From Catellatospora methionotrophica (lineage in GTDB: Bacteria > Actinomycetota > Actinomycetes > Mycobacteriales > Micromonosporaceae): a stretch of 64,000 nt of DNA. The stretch's first letter is position 1; the number at the start of each line of letters is the position of its first letter. The stretch spans positions 558,001-622,000 of the forward strand of contig NZ_JAAOTJ010000001.1 of the NCBI RefSeq assembly GCF_011297335.1, given 5' to 3'. Below, in pieces: positions 27,029 through 35,725 of the stretch. A model generated the notes under the pieces. The model did not search any database, was not told the origin of the DNA, and saw only the letters and a list, made by a program, of their open reading frames with translations. The position numbers and the translations under genes are program-made.

Positions 27029-29494
27029 ATGGGTTTGGGTAGTCGGTTGAAGCAGAAGCTGCGCACGTTCATGGAGCGCCCGGGTACGACGGTCAGTTTG
27101 AGCCGTTACGAGGCTATCCTGCCGAAGATCCGGGACCTGGAGGACGAGCTCGAGGCATTGACCGATGCCGAGTTCACCGAGCGGGCGCTCGGGCTGCGCG
27201 ACGACGTCAGCGGGCCGGAGGACGGCGAGCCGGTGGTCACCGCGGCCACGCCGCTGTCCATCGACGAGCGCGACCTGATCGAGATCTGCGCGATGGGCCG
27301 CGAGGCCGGCCGCCGCGCCCTCGGCGAGCGCGCCTTCGACGTGCAGCTGCTCGGCGCGATGGCGATGATGCAGGGCAACGTCGTGGAGATGGCCACCGGC
27401 GAGGGCAAGACCCTGGCCGCCGTCATCGCGGCCTTCGGCTACGTCGTACGCGGCTCGCGGGTGCAGGTGCTCACCGTCAACGACTACCTCGCCGACCGCG
27501 ACGCCCGCTGGATGGGCCCCGCGTACCGGCTGCTCGGCCTGACCGTCGGCTCCGTCGGGGAGGGCGACGCCCACGACGAGCGCGCGGCGGCGTACCGGTG
27601 CGACGTCACCTACGTGTCGGTCAGCGAGGCCGGTTTCGACTTCCTGCGCGACCAGCTCGTGCTGCGGGCCGAGGACGCGGTCATGCCCGGCCTGTACACG
27701 GTGATCATCGACGAGGCGGACTCGATCCTGATCGACGAGGCCCGGGTGCCGCTGGTGGTGGCGGGCAGCCTCACCGACGGCGGGTCGGACGCGAGCGCAG
27801 CCGCGCTGCTGGTGGCCGGGATGCGGCAGGGCCGCGACTTCGAGGTCGTCGACGACGGCCGCAACGTGCAGCTCACCGACGCCGGTGCGGCGCTGGTCGA
27901 GCGCGCCTGGGGCGGGCTGCACCTGTACGCGCAGGAGAACCTGAACAAGCTCACCGCGGTCAACCTGGCCCTGCACGCGCGGGCGCTGCTGGCCGTGGAC
28001 GTGGACTACATCGTCAAGGACGACCGGATCGCGCTGGTCGACGAGTTCCGGGGCCGGGTCGCCCGCCGCCGCCGCTGGCCCGACGGGCTGCAGGCGGCGG
28101 TCGAGGCCAAGGAGGGCCTGACCGCGACCGACGAGGGCGAGATCCTGGCCACGATCACCGTGCAGGCGTTCATCGCGCTCTACCCCACCGTGGCGGGCAT
28201 GACCGGCACCGCCTCCACGATCGGCGACGAGCTGCGCGAGTTCTACAAGCTCGAGGTCGCGGTCATCCCGCCGAACACGGAGAACATCCGGGTCGACGAG
28301 CCCGACCGGGTGTACGCGACGATCGAGGAGAAGGAAGAGGCGCTGATGGCCGAAGTGGCCGAGGCGCACGAGACGGGTCGTCCGGTGCTGGTCGGCACCC
28401 TCGACGTCGCCGAGTCGGAGCGGCTCGCGGCGGCCCTGCAGGAGCACGGCATCGACTGCGCGGTGCTCAACGCCAAGAACGACGCGCACGAGGCCGCGGT
28501 CATCGCCGAGGCGGGCCGCCGGGGCGTGGTCACGGTGTCCACGCAGATGGCGGGCCGGGGCACCGACATCCGGCTCGGCGGCAGCGACGGCGAGGACCGC
28601 GCGGCGGTCGCCGAACTCGGCGGCCTGTACGTCATCGGCGCGGGTCGGCACGACAGCCGCCGCGTCGACGACCAGCTGCGCGGCCGGGCCGGCCGGCAGG
28701 GCGACCCGGGCGGCTCGATGTTCTTCGTCAGCCGCGAGGACGAGCTGATCGTGCGGCACGGCGACGGCATCGGCGGCACGACCGCCGGGGACGGCCGGGT
28801 GACCGGCCCGGCCGTGCACTGGGCCGTCGGGCACGCCCAGCGCGTCGCCGAGGGCGTCGACTTCGAGATCCACCGCAACACCTGGCGGTACGGCGTACTG
28901 GTCGAGCAGCAGCGCCAGGTGCTCGCCCTGCGCCGCAAGGCCCTGCTCACCACCGACGCCGCAGCGCAACTGCTGCGCGAGGACCACACCCGCTTCCCCG
29001 CCGATCCCGACGCCGTCGCCGAGGCGGACCTGCCCGCCGACGCCGACGCCGACGACCTGGCTCACGCCGGGCTGGAGATGACCACGGTCGCGGAACGCTA
29101 CGCCGAGGTCGTGAACCTCATCGGCGAGCAGGCCGCCGAGGAGGCCGTACGCCAGATCGCGCTGTACCACCTGGACCGGGGCTGGGCCGACCACCTGGGC
29201 ATGCTGGCCGACGTGCGCGACGGCGTACACCTGCGCGCGCTGGGCAGGCAGGACCCGCTGGACGAGTTCCACCGGCTGGCCGTGCCCGCGTTCAGCCAGA
29301 TGCTCGACGGCGTGAACGCCGCCACGGCGGAGACGTTCCTGGCCGCCCGGATCGACAGCCCCGACTGGACCCCCGCCGAGGTGGGCCTCGAACGCCCCAG
29401 CGCCACCTGGACCTACATGGTCCACGACAACCCGTTCGGCTCAGAGATCGAACGCTTCATCTCCGGCATAGCCAAGGCCGTCCTGGGCCGCTGA
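27029..29494 (+). CDS. secA2: Preprotein translocase ATPase SecA2
   Basis: An 821-residue SecA-type motor ATPase that drives export through the SecYEG channel. Walker A is MATGEGKTLAAVIAAFG (about residues 112-128), Walker B region VIIDEADSILIDEARVPLV, and helicase motifs VSTQMAGRGTDIRLGG and RRVDDQLRGRAGRQGDPG match SecA. It is shorter than housekeeping SecA1 (about 900-950) and lacks the C-terminal zinc-binding tail, which fits the actinobacterial SecA2 branch. No accessory Sec glycoprotein genes lie nearby. It ends at a very long palindromic terminator. Substrates are unknown. Confidence 0.92.
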   Translation: MGLGSRLKQKLRTFMERPGTTVSLSRYEAILPKIRDLEDELEALTDAEFTERALGLRDDVSGPEDGEPVVTAATPLSIDERDLIEICAMGREAGRRALGERAFDVQLLGAMAMMQGNVVEMATGEGKTLAAVIAAFGYVVRGSRVQVLTVNDYLADRDARWMGPAYRLLGLTVGSVGEGDAHDERAAAYRCDVTYVSVSEAGFDFLRDQLVLRAEDAVMPGLYTVIIDEADSILIDEARVPLVVAGSLTDGGSDASAAALLVAGMRQGRDFEVVDDGRNVQLTDAGAALVERAWGGLHLYAQENLNKLTAVNLALHARALLAVDVDYIVKDDRIALVDEFRGRVARRRRWPDGLQAAVEAKEGLTATDEGEILATITVQAFIALYPTVAGMTGTASTIGDELREFYKLEVAVIPPNTENIRVDEPDRVYATIEEKEEALMAEVAEAHETGRPVLVGTLDVAESERLAAALQEHGIDCAVLNAKNDAHEAAVIAEAGRRGVVTVSTQMAGRGTDIRLGGSDGEDRAAVAELGGLYVIGAGRHDSRRVDDQLRGRAGRQGDPGGSMFFVSREDELIVRHGDGIGGTTAGDGRVTGPAVHWAVGHAQRVAEGVDFEIHRNTWRYGVLVEQQRQVLALRRKALLTTDAAAQLLREDHTRFPADPDAVAEADLPADADADDLAHAGLEMTTVAERYAEVVNLIGEQAAEEAVRQIALYHLDRGWADHLGMLADVRDGVHLRALGRQDPLDEFHRLAVPAFSQMLDGVNAATAETFLAARIDSPDWTPAEVGLERPSATWTYMVHDNPFGSEIERFISGIAKAVLGR

Positions 29495-29542
29495 CCGCGC
29501 CCCCAGCGCACCCCGCCGCGCTGGCCCGGCTGCCCTCCTGCG

Positions 29543-29603
29543 GCAACTCTTAAAGACTTGCGGCCTCCAGGTGACCTGGAGGCCGCAAGTCTTTAAGAGT
29601 TGC
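29543..29603. terminator. 61-bp near-perfect palindrome, bidirectional terminator
   Basis: Two 30-bp arms (29543-29572 and 29574-29603) are exact complements around a single central base. The outer part is AT-richer (CTCTTAAAGACTTG), the inner part GC-rich. It lies between the convergent secA2 and SDR genes, so it can terminate both transcripts. Confidence 0.88.
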
Positions 29604-29634
29604 GAAACAGGGCGGGGCTCTCGCCGTACACCGA

Positions 29635-30435
29635 TCACTGGACGCTGCGGACGGTGCCGCCGTCGACGCGTAGCGTCGCGCCGCTGATGTAGCTTGCCAG
29701 CGGGCTGGCCAGGTAGGCCACCGCCGAGGCGATCTCGTCCGGCCGCCCGAAGCGGCCGGTGTCGTTGGGCACCCAGTCGGCCGTGGCGGCCCGCTCGATC
29801 TCGTCCGGGGTCTCACCCCAGCCATGCGTAGGCGCGAGCCGCACCAGCAGGTCCCGGACCGCGTCGACCATGATCGCGCCGGGGGCGACGACGTTGGACG
29901 TCACGCCGGTCCCGGCAAGGTCGCGGGCCAGCGACACGGCGAGGTTGTGCCGGGCGGCCAGCGTCGCGGTGTAGTGGGGCTGGTCGGCCGTCGGCTGTCC
30001 GGCCAGACCGCCGCCGATCTGGACGACGCGGCCCCAGCCGCGCTCGCGCATGCCGGGCACCAGGTGCTGGATCATGCGTACCCCGGAGATGACGTTGACC
30101 TCGTACAGGCGCGCCCAGGCGGCGGGGGCGGCCTGCGCCCAGCCGATGGGGTCGTAGCCGCCCGCGTTGTTGACCAGGATGTCGATCGGCCCTCGTGCGG
30201 TCGCGGCACCGGCCACGGTGGCCGCACCGGCATCCGTGGCCAGGTCGCCGACGGCGATGTCGGCCGATCCTCCGTCGGCGCGGATGGCGTCGGCGACGTT
30301 GACGGCGCGCTGTTCGTCGCGGCCGTGCACGACCACTGTCGCGCCTTCAGCGGCCAGCCGCCGGGCGATGGCCTCACCCAGCCCGGAGGTGCTTCCGGTG
30401 ACGAGCGCCCGCTTGCCCGTGAGTTGCAGATCCAT
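29635..30435 (-). CDS. Short-chain dehydrogenase/reductase with atypical active site
   Basis: A 266-residue SDR. The cofactor motif TGSTSGLGEA (about residues 13-22), the HGRDEQ loop suggesting NADP, and NNAGG are classical. The active-site region reads PHYTATLAARHNL: the Tyr is present but the Lys expected four residues later is Leu. That resembles a subgroup of actinobacterial SDRs with an altered catalytic centre. It is divergent from a TetR gene with two operators between, so it is very likely controlled by it. Substrate unknown. Confidence 0.88.
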   Translation of the reverse strand: MDLQLTGKRALVTGSTSGLGEAIARRLAAEGATVVVHGRDEQRAVNVADAIRADGGSADIAVGDLATDAGAATVAGAATARGPIDILVNNAGGYDPIGWAQAAPAAWARLYEVNVISGVRMIQHLVPGMRERGWGRVVQIGGGLAGQPTADQPHYTATLAARHNLAVSLARDLAGTGVTSNVVAPGAIMVDAVRDLLVRLAPTHGWGETPDEIERAATADWVPNDTGRFGRPDEIASAVAYLASPLASYISGATLRVDGGTVRSVQ

Positions 30436-30462
30436 GATCTCCCCCAGTGGTGTTCGATTGGA

Positions 30463-30480
30463 TGTCTACGACCGTAGACC
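30463..30480. promoter_or_regulatory. TetR operator O1 (SDR side)
   Basis: TGTCTAC-gacc-GTAGACC: 6-bp arms GTCTAC/GTAGAC matching operator O2, 28 bp before the SDR start on the minus strand. Confidence 0.72.
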
Positions 30481-30494
30481 GCACTGACCTGCAA

Positions 30495-30512
30495 TGTCTA
30501 CACTAGTAGACA
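30495..30512. promoter_or_regulatory. TetR operator O2 overlapping the TetR start
   Basis: TGTCTAC-acta-GTAGACA, perfect 7-bp arms. Its last base is the A of the ATG at 30512, so bound repressor would block its own gene directly. Confidence 0.78.
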
Positions 30513-31090
30513 TGAGTGTGACGCAGCAGCCACGCCGCCGGGACGCGGCGGCCACCCGTGAGGCGATCCTGAACTCGGCGATCGAGGCGTTCACCCGCGC
30601 CGGATACGACGGCGCGGGTGTTCGCGAGGTCGCCGCCGCCGCCGGAGTCACGGCGATGCTGGTCAACCGCTATTTCGGGTCCAAGGAGCAGCTGTTCGCC
30701 GAGGTCGTGAACCGGTCCTTCGCCCCGCCCACGATCGTGGGCGACGACCCGGCGGAGCTGCCCGCGCAGATCGCGCGAGCGCTGGTCGACCGCACCGACC
30801 CGGCCGCAGCGCAGTTGAGCCCGTTCCTGCTGATGCTGCGCTCGGCGGGCAACCCGCGCGCCGCCGAGATCATGCACGACGCCATCGCCGGTCACGCCGG
30901 ATCACGCCTGACCGGCCTGCTCGACGGAGCCGACGCCGACCAGCGGGCCGAACTGATCCTCGCCCTGATCGCGGGCGTATGGCTCATGCGCTCCGTCATC
31001 GCCACACCAGCACTCACCGGCGCCGACCCTGCGGCCCTCACCGCCCGGCTGACCATCGCCCTGCAGGCGCTGAGTGGACCCGGCCACTGA
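30512..31090 (+). CDS. TetR-family repressor of the SDR gene
   Basis: A 192-residue repressor with an N-terminal helix-turn-helix (RREAA-type start; TREAILNSAIEAFTRAGYDGA; VREVAAAAGVTAMLVNRYFGSKEQL) and a C-terminal helical domain resembling the TetR_C_17 type (ALVDRTDPAAAQLSPFLLMLRSAGNPRA). An in-frame ATG at 30494 lies in operator O2; the ATG at 30512 is preferred but the spacing leaves little room for a ribosome binding site, so a leaderless or short-leader mRNA is possible. It is divergent from the SDR gene, its likely target. Confidence 0.9.
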   Translation: MSVTQQPRRRDAAATREAILNSAIEAFTRAGYDGAGVREVAAAAGVTAMLVNRYFGSKEQLFAEVVNRSFAPPTIVGDDPAELPAQIARALVDRTDPAAAQLSPFLLMLRSAGNPRAAEIMHDAIAGHAGSRLTGLLDGADADQRAELILALIAGVWLMRSVIATPALTGADPAALTARLTIALQALSGPGH

Positions 31091-31150
31091 CGCCGCCACG
31101 CCGACCCGGCGGAGGGGTACGAAGATGCTTGAAGGAATGTCGGCGGCGCG

Positions 31151-31177
31151 TGTCGGATCGCGGCAGCCTCGTTCGTA
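31151..31177 (+). promoter_or_regulatory. Candidate ECF42 promoter TGTCGGA-N16-CGTA
   Basis: TGTCGGA (31151-31157), 16 bp, CGTA (31174-31177), 54 bp upstream of the YciI gene that is co-transcribed with the ECF42 sigma gene. It resembles the TGTCG-type -35 element I recall for ECF42 targets. Confidence 0.5.
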
Positions 31178-31230
31178 GCAGGGGTGAAGGCCGCCGAGGG
31201 GCGGCGGCCCGATGACAGGAGATGGTTGCG

Positions 31231-31563
31231 ATGGCGCAGTACCTGGTTTCCGTGCTGTTCGACTCGGACGCGCTGGCCACCGACGAGGAGATGGCCGCGA
31301 TCGATGTCTTCAACGACCGGCTGCAGGCCGACGGCCACTGGGTCTTCGCCGCCGGCCTCGCCTCACCCGACTCGGCCACCGTCATCGACGGCCGGGGCGG
31401 CGAGCCGGTGTTCACCGACGGGCCCTTCCTGGAGTCGAAGGAGCACGTCGCCGGTCTGTGGATCATCGAGGCCGACGATCTCGACGTGGCACTGCGGCTG
31501 GCCGCCCAGGGGTCGAAGGCTTGCAACCGCCGGGTCGAGGTGCGGCCCCTGCTGAGCGCATGA
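31231..31563 (+). CDS. YciI/DGPF-domain protein, ECF42 partner
   Basis: A 110-residue protein of the YCII-related (DGPF) family, with the hallmark VFTDGPFLESKEHVAGLWII at about residues 68-87. DGPF proteins are the standard neighbours of ECF42 sigma factors and are thought to be their targets or signal partners; the catalytic role is unknown. The ATG at 31231 has GACAGGAG nine bases upstream; the ATG at 31222 sits too close to it. The stop overlaps the sigma start by four bases (ATGA), so the two are translationally coupled. Confidence 0.9.
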   Translation: MAQYLVSVLFDSDALATDEEMAAIDVFNDRLQADGHWVFAAGLASPDSATVIDGRGGEPVFTDGPFLESKEHVAGLWIIEADDLDVALRLAAQGSKACNRRVEVRPLLSA

Positions 31564-32780
31564 CCGACGTCGGCGAGGCGATCACCCGGGTTCACCGCGC
31601 GGAGTGGGCCCGGCTGGTCGCGACCCTGGCCAGGCGATTCAGCGACCTCGACGTCGCCGAGGAGATGGCCGCCGAGGCGTTCGCCACGGCCGTCGAGCGC
31701 TGGCCGGTCGACGGCGTGCCGCCGAATCCGGGCGGCTGGCTCACCACCACCGCCCACCGCAAGGCCGTCGACCGGCTCCGGCGGGAGGTCAAGCGCGAGG
31801 AGAAGCACCAGGAGGCGCTGATGCTGGCCGACGTTCCCGAGCCGCTCGGCGCCATCGACGACGACCGGCTGCGCCTCGTGTTCACCTGCTGCCACCCGGC
31901 GCTGGCCATGGAGGTGCGGGTCGCGCTGACGCTGCGGATGGTCGGCGGGCTGACCGTGGCCGAGATCGCCCGCGCGTTCCTGGTGCAGGAGGCCGCCATG
32001 AGCCGCCGGATCACCCGCGCCAAGACGAAGATCAAGGACGCCCGCATCCCGTATCGCGTGCCGTCGCGCGAAGACCTCCCGGGCCGCGTCGGCGGGGTGC
32101 TCGCCGTCCTCTACCTGATCTTCAACGAGGGTTACCTGTCCTCGGACCCGGACAAGGAGGCGGTCCGCGGCGAGCTGACCGCCGAGGCGATCCGGCTGAC
32201 CCGGCTGGTTCGCGAGCTGATGCCCGCCGACGGCGAGGTCGCCGGGCTGCTGGCTCTGATGCTGCTGACGGAGGCCCGCCGCACCGCGCGGGTGTCGGCG
32301 AGCGGCGAGCTGGTCGTGCTCGGCGAGCAGGACCGCGGCTCCTGGGACCGGGCGCTGATCGCCGAGGGGCATGCCCTGGTCCGGGCGCGGCTGAGGTCCG
32401 GGCAGCCGCCGGGCCGGTATCAGATCCTCGCCGCGATCAACGCCGTGCACACCGATGCCCGCGACGTACGCGACACCGACTGGTCGCAGGTCGTCGCGCT
32501 CTACGACCAGCTGGTGCGGCTGGACCCGTCGCCGATCGTGCGGCTCAACCGGGCCATCGCGGTCGCGGAGCTGGACGGCCCTCAGGTCGCGCTGGCGCAG
32601 GTCGACGGGCTGCCGCTGGAGGGTTACCACGCGTTCCACGCCACCCGCGCCGACCTGCTGCGCCGGCTCGGCCGCGGCGAGCAGGCGCGGGCGGCGTACG
32701 ACCGGGCGATCGAGCTGGCGGGCAACACCGCCGAGACGGCGTACCTGCGCCGCCGCCGCGACCAGCTGCCGGGCCGGTGA
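31560..32780 (+). CDS. ECF42 sigma factor with TPR-like C-terminal extension
   Basis: A 406-residue sigma factor, more than twice the length of a minimal ECF. Region 2 is ARRFSDLDVAEEMAAEAFATAVERWP, and region 4 is LRMVGGLTVAEIARAFLVQEAAMSRRI. The 220-residue C-terminal extension (LYLIFNEGYLSSD, LLALMLLTEARR, NRAIAVAELDG) is the SnoaL-free, TPR-like domain that defines group ECF42 and is required for activity in studied members. There is no anti-sigma gene. It is coupled to the DGPF gene upstream. The converging SARP gene ends 3 bp downstream. Confidence 0.93.
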   Translation: MTDVGEAITRVHRAEWARLVATLARRFSDLDVAEEMAAEAFATAVERWPVDGVPPNPGGWLTTTAHRKAVDRLRREVKREEKHQEALMLADVPEPLGAIDDDRLRLVFTCCHPALAMEVRVALTLRMVGGLTVAEIARAFLVQEAAMSRRITRAKTKIKDARIPYRVPSREDLPGRVGGVLAVLYLIFNEGYLSSDPDKEAVRGELTAEAIRLTRLVRELMPADGEVAGLLALMLLTEARRTARVSASGELVVLGEQDRGSWDRALIAEGHALVRARLRSGQPPGRYQILAAINAVHTDARDVRDTDWSQVVALYDQLVRLDPSPIVRLNRAIAVAELDGPQVALAQVDGLPLEGYHAFHATRADLLRRLGRGEQARAAYDRAIELAGNTAETAYLRRRRDQLPGR

Positions 32781-32783
32781 AGC

Positions 32784-35579
32784 TCACCTGATCGCCGGGG
32801 TACGCAGCGTGGCCAGCAGTTCCTCGACGCGGCGCATGTCGCGGGTGCGCTGCTGGGTGCGGTAGAGGTCCACCGCCTGGCGCCAGGCGTCCTCGGCTGC
32901 GGCGTGTTCGCCGAGCGCGCGGTGCGTCTCGCCCAGGTGGGTGAGCGTGTCCGCGGTGTAGGCGTGGTTGCCCAGCTCGCGGAACAGGGCCAGCGCCAGG
33001 CGGTAGTAGCGCAGGGCGGTGGTGTGGGCGGCGCTGAGATGGGCGACGTAGCCGAGGCTGTCGAGGGTCGCGGCCTCGCCGTTGCGGTTGCCGTGCCGCC
33101 GGTAGAGCGCCAGGGCCCGCAGGGACAGCGCGTGCGCCTGCCCGTGGTCGCCGAGCCGGGCGCTGTACCAGCCGGCGAGGTTGAGCGCGTCGGCCTCCCA
33201 GGCGGTGTTGCCGAGTTCGCGGTGCAGGGTCAGCGCGCGGGTCGCGTGGGCCAGGGCCCGCGCGTCGTCGCCCTGCTGGCCCCATACCCAGGCCAGGGTC
33301 TGGTGGGTGTGCGCCTGGTCGGTGGGGGCGTCGGCCGCCTCGAACAGCGTGAGGGCCTGGTCGAGGTGGGTGACGGCTTCGGCGTGGCGGCCCAGCAGGG
33401 TGCAGGAGCGGGCGAGCAGCCGGTGCGCGATGGCGAGCGGCCCGGGTGCGCCGAGCTGGTTCGCGGCGGCGAGCCCGGCCTGCCAGGTCTGGAATCCGGC
33501 CTGGAGGTGTCCGCGCTGCCAGTGGTAGCTGCTCAAGGCCCAGGCGAGCTGCCACACCCGCGGGTGCCAGCCGTGCTCGGCGGCGCGGCGCTGGGCGTTG
33601 AGCAGGCAACTGTGCTCGGCGTCGAACCAGGCCAGCGCGGCGTTCGCGTCGGGCAGCGGATGGCTGGGGCCGGGCGGTGGCTGCTGTCCGGGCTCCTCCG
33701 GCCGCGGCGGGTCGAGCAGGCGGTCGGCGGCGTACGCGGTACGCAGGTAGAAGTCGACCAGCCGTCCCAGCGCCGCGCTGCGGGCCGGTGCGCCGTCCTC
33801 GTCGCGGCATCGCTCGGCGGCGTACAGGCGCAGCAGGTCGTGCATGCGGTAGCGCCCCGGTTGGTGTTCCTGCAGCAGGTGGGCGGCGTCGAGCAGGCGC
33901 AGCTGGAGGCGGATGCGCCCGGGTTCGTCCTCGGCGAGCGCGGCCGCCGCGGGCAGGCCGATGTCGGGTCCGGGGACCGTGCCGAGCAGGCGGAACAGCC
34001 GTGCGGCCGGGGGCGGCAGGGCTTCGTAGGAGGTGGCGAAGACCGCGCGCAGGTCCGTGGTCAGGTCGGCGGTGTCCAGGGCGTCCAGCCGGGTCGCGGC
34101 GTCACGCAGCTCCTCGGCGAACGCGTTGAGGGCGAAGTCGCGGCGGGCGGCCGCGCGCGCCGCGACGATGCTCAGCGCCAGCGGCAGGCCCGCACACCAG
34201 CGCAGCAGCGCGGCGACGGCGACCGGCTCGGCGGCGGTGCGCTCCCGGCCGAGGTGGGTGGCCAGCAGCTGGCGGGCCTCGGTGTCGGTGAGCACGTCCA
34301 GCGGCAGCAGCCGCGCGCCGTGGGTCGCGGCGAGGCCGGTGAGCTGGTTGCGGCTGGTGACCAGCACCGTGCAGGTGGCGCTGCCCGGCAGCAGCGGCAG
34401 CACGTGGGCGGTGTCGCGGGCGTCGTCGAGCACGATCAGCAGCCGCCGTCCTGCCACGACGCTGCGGAACAGCGCCGCCTGCGCCTGCGGGTCGGCCGGG
34501 ATCGCCGCGGTCGGCACGCCGAGGGCGTCGAGGAAGCCCCGGACCGCCACGGCCGCGTCCACCGGCGGCTGGGTGGGGTCGAATCCGCGCAGGTCGACGT
34601 AGAGCTGCCCGTCGGGGAAGCGATCGAGGGCGGTGTGCGCCCAGTGCAGCGCCAGCCAGGACTTGCCGACTCCCCCGCCGCCGCTGACCGCCGTGAGCGC
34701 CATCGCCCGGGTGCTGTCCCGGGCCGCGTCCACGGCGCTGTCGAGCTGCGCCAGCGCCCTGCTGCGCCCGGTGAACAGCCGCGGCGGGACCGGGAGCTGC
34801 CGGGGCTCCGGATGCGGCGCGGCCTGCCCGCCGGGGGTCGGCGGGCGCAGGTCGGCGTCGTCGGCCAGGATCTGCCGGTGCCGTTGCTGCAGCGCGGCAC
34901 CGGGGTCGATGCCCAGTTCATCGGCCAGCCGCAGGCGGGTGGCCTGGTAGTGCGCCAGGGCCTCGGCGCTGCGGCCCGCCCGGTGCAGCGCGAGCATGAG
35001 CTGCCCGGCCAGCCGCTCGTCGAGCGGATGCGCGGCGGCCCGCACCGTCAGCGGGGCCAGCAGTGCGTCGTGGCGGCCCAGGCCCAGGGCCAGGTCGGTG
35101 CGGTCCAGTTCGGCGGCGAGCCGGCGGCTGTCCAGGACGGCGCGTTGCGCGGCGAGCCACGGGGTGTCCAGACCCGCCAGCGCGTCGCCCTGCCACAGCG
35201 CCAGGGCCTCGTCGAGCAGGGCCAGGCGGTCCGGCTCGGGTCCGGTTCGCGCCTGGTCGACGAGCTGCGTGAAGCGGTACGCGTCGACGGCCGCCGGGGC
35301 GACGGGCAGCTGGTAGCCGCCGTGCTCCCGGACCACGGTGACGCCGGTGGGAGCCAGTGCCTGGCGCAGCCGGGACAGGTAGCCGTAGAGGGTGCTGTGC
35401 GCGCGGCGGGGCGGCTGCTCGGCCCAGACGCGGTCGATGAGCTGGTCGGCCGATACGGACTGGTCGGCCTGCAGCAGCAGTACGGCGAGCACGCTGCGCT
35501 GGCGCGCGTGGCCCAGGCGCAGCGGGCGGCCGTCGTGCCGTGCCGCGACGTCGCCGAGCAGAACGAACTCCACCGTCAT
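32784..35579 (-). CDS. SARP/AfsR-family regulator with NB-ARC and TPR domains
   Basis: A 931-residue transcriptional activator. Residues about 1-95 form the winged helix (FVLLGDVAARHDGRPLRLGHARQRSVLAVLLL), about 100-250 the bacterial transcriptional activation domain (WLAAQRAVLDSRRLAAELDRTDLALG), then an NB-ARC ATPase (P-loop SGGGGVGKSWLAL; LLIVLDDARD) and a long TPR array to the C-terminus. This is the AfsR layout. SARPs bind direct heptamer repeats spaced 11 bp, and such a triple repeat lies upstream of the adjacent CHAP hydrolase gene. The ATG at 35579 is chosen because the SARP domain begins there. No biosynthetic cluster is seen next to it. Confidence 0.92.
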   Translation of the reverse strand: MTVEFVLLGDVAARHDGRPLRLGHARQRSVLAVLLLQADQSVSADQLIDRVWAEQPPRRAHSTLYGYLSRLRQALAPTGVTVVREHGGYQLPVAPAAVDAYRFTQLVDQARTGPEPDRLALLDEALALWQGDALAGLDTPWLAAQRAVLDSRRLAAELDRTDLALGLGRHDALLAPLTVRAAAHPLDERLAGQLMLALHRAGRSAEALAHYQATRLRLADELGIDPGAALQQRHRQILADDADLRPPTPGGQAAPHPEPRQLPVPPRLFTGRSRALAQLDSAVDAARDSTRAMALTAVSGGGGVGKSWLALHWAHTALDRFPDGQLYVDLRGFDPTQPPVDAAVAVRGFLDALGVPTAAIPADPQAQAALFRSVVAGRRLLIVLDDARDTAHVLPLLPGSATCTVLVTSRNQLTGLAATHGARLLPLDVLTDTEARQLLATHLGRERTAAEPVAVAALLRWCAGLPLALSIVAARAAARRDFALNAFAEELRDAATRLDALDTADLTTDLRAVFATSYEALPPPAARLFRLLGTVPGPDIGLPAAAALAEDEPGRIRLQLRLLDAAHLLQEHQPGRYRMHDLLRLYAAERCRDEDGAPARSAALGRLVDFYLRTAYAADRLLDPPRPEEPGQQPPPGPSHPLPDANAALAWFDAEHSCLLNAQRRAAEHGWHPRVWQLAWALSSYHWQRGHLQAGFQTWQAGLAAANQLGAPGPLAIAHRLLARSCTLLGRHAEAVTHLDQALTLFEAADAPTDQAHTHQTLAWVWGQQGDDARALAHATRALTLHRELGNTAWEADALNLAGWYSARLGDHGQAHALSLRALALYRRHGNRNGEAATLDSLGYVAHLSAAHTTALRYYRLALALFRELGNHAYTADTLTHLGETHRALGEHAAAEDAWRQAVDLYRTQQRTRDMRRVEELLATLRTPAIR

Positions 35580-35676
35580 CGAAACCACCCACCCGTAGAA
35601 CCCGGCCCTTCTCTCAGCGAGACGAGAGGGGTGGTGTCCTAAGTGGTGGGTGGTGACCGAGAGCACAACGGGTGAA

Positions 35677-35713
35677 CGACACCGGCCCTGGCGGTGAACC
35701 AGGGCCGGTGTCG
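35677..35713 (-). terminator. Terminator after the CHAP gene
   Basis: CGACACCGGCCCTGG (35677-35691), seven-base loop and exact 15-bp complement (35699-35713), 13 bp past the stop codon. It separates the CHAP gene from the SARP gene. Confidence 0.85.
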
Positions 35714-35725
35714 AGGTGCGGCTGC

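Noticed and set aside
32904-35642. A 912-codon open frame on the plus strand opposite the SARP gene
   Set aside because: Translation is Val/Gly/Arg/Gln-rich without domains. It is the antisense shadow of a high-GC gene. The same applies to the long frames opposite the dual protease (45255-48527) and SecA2 (26969-29425).
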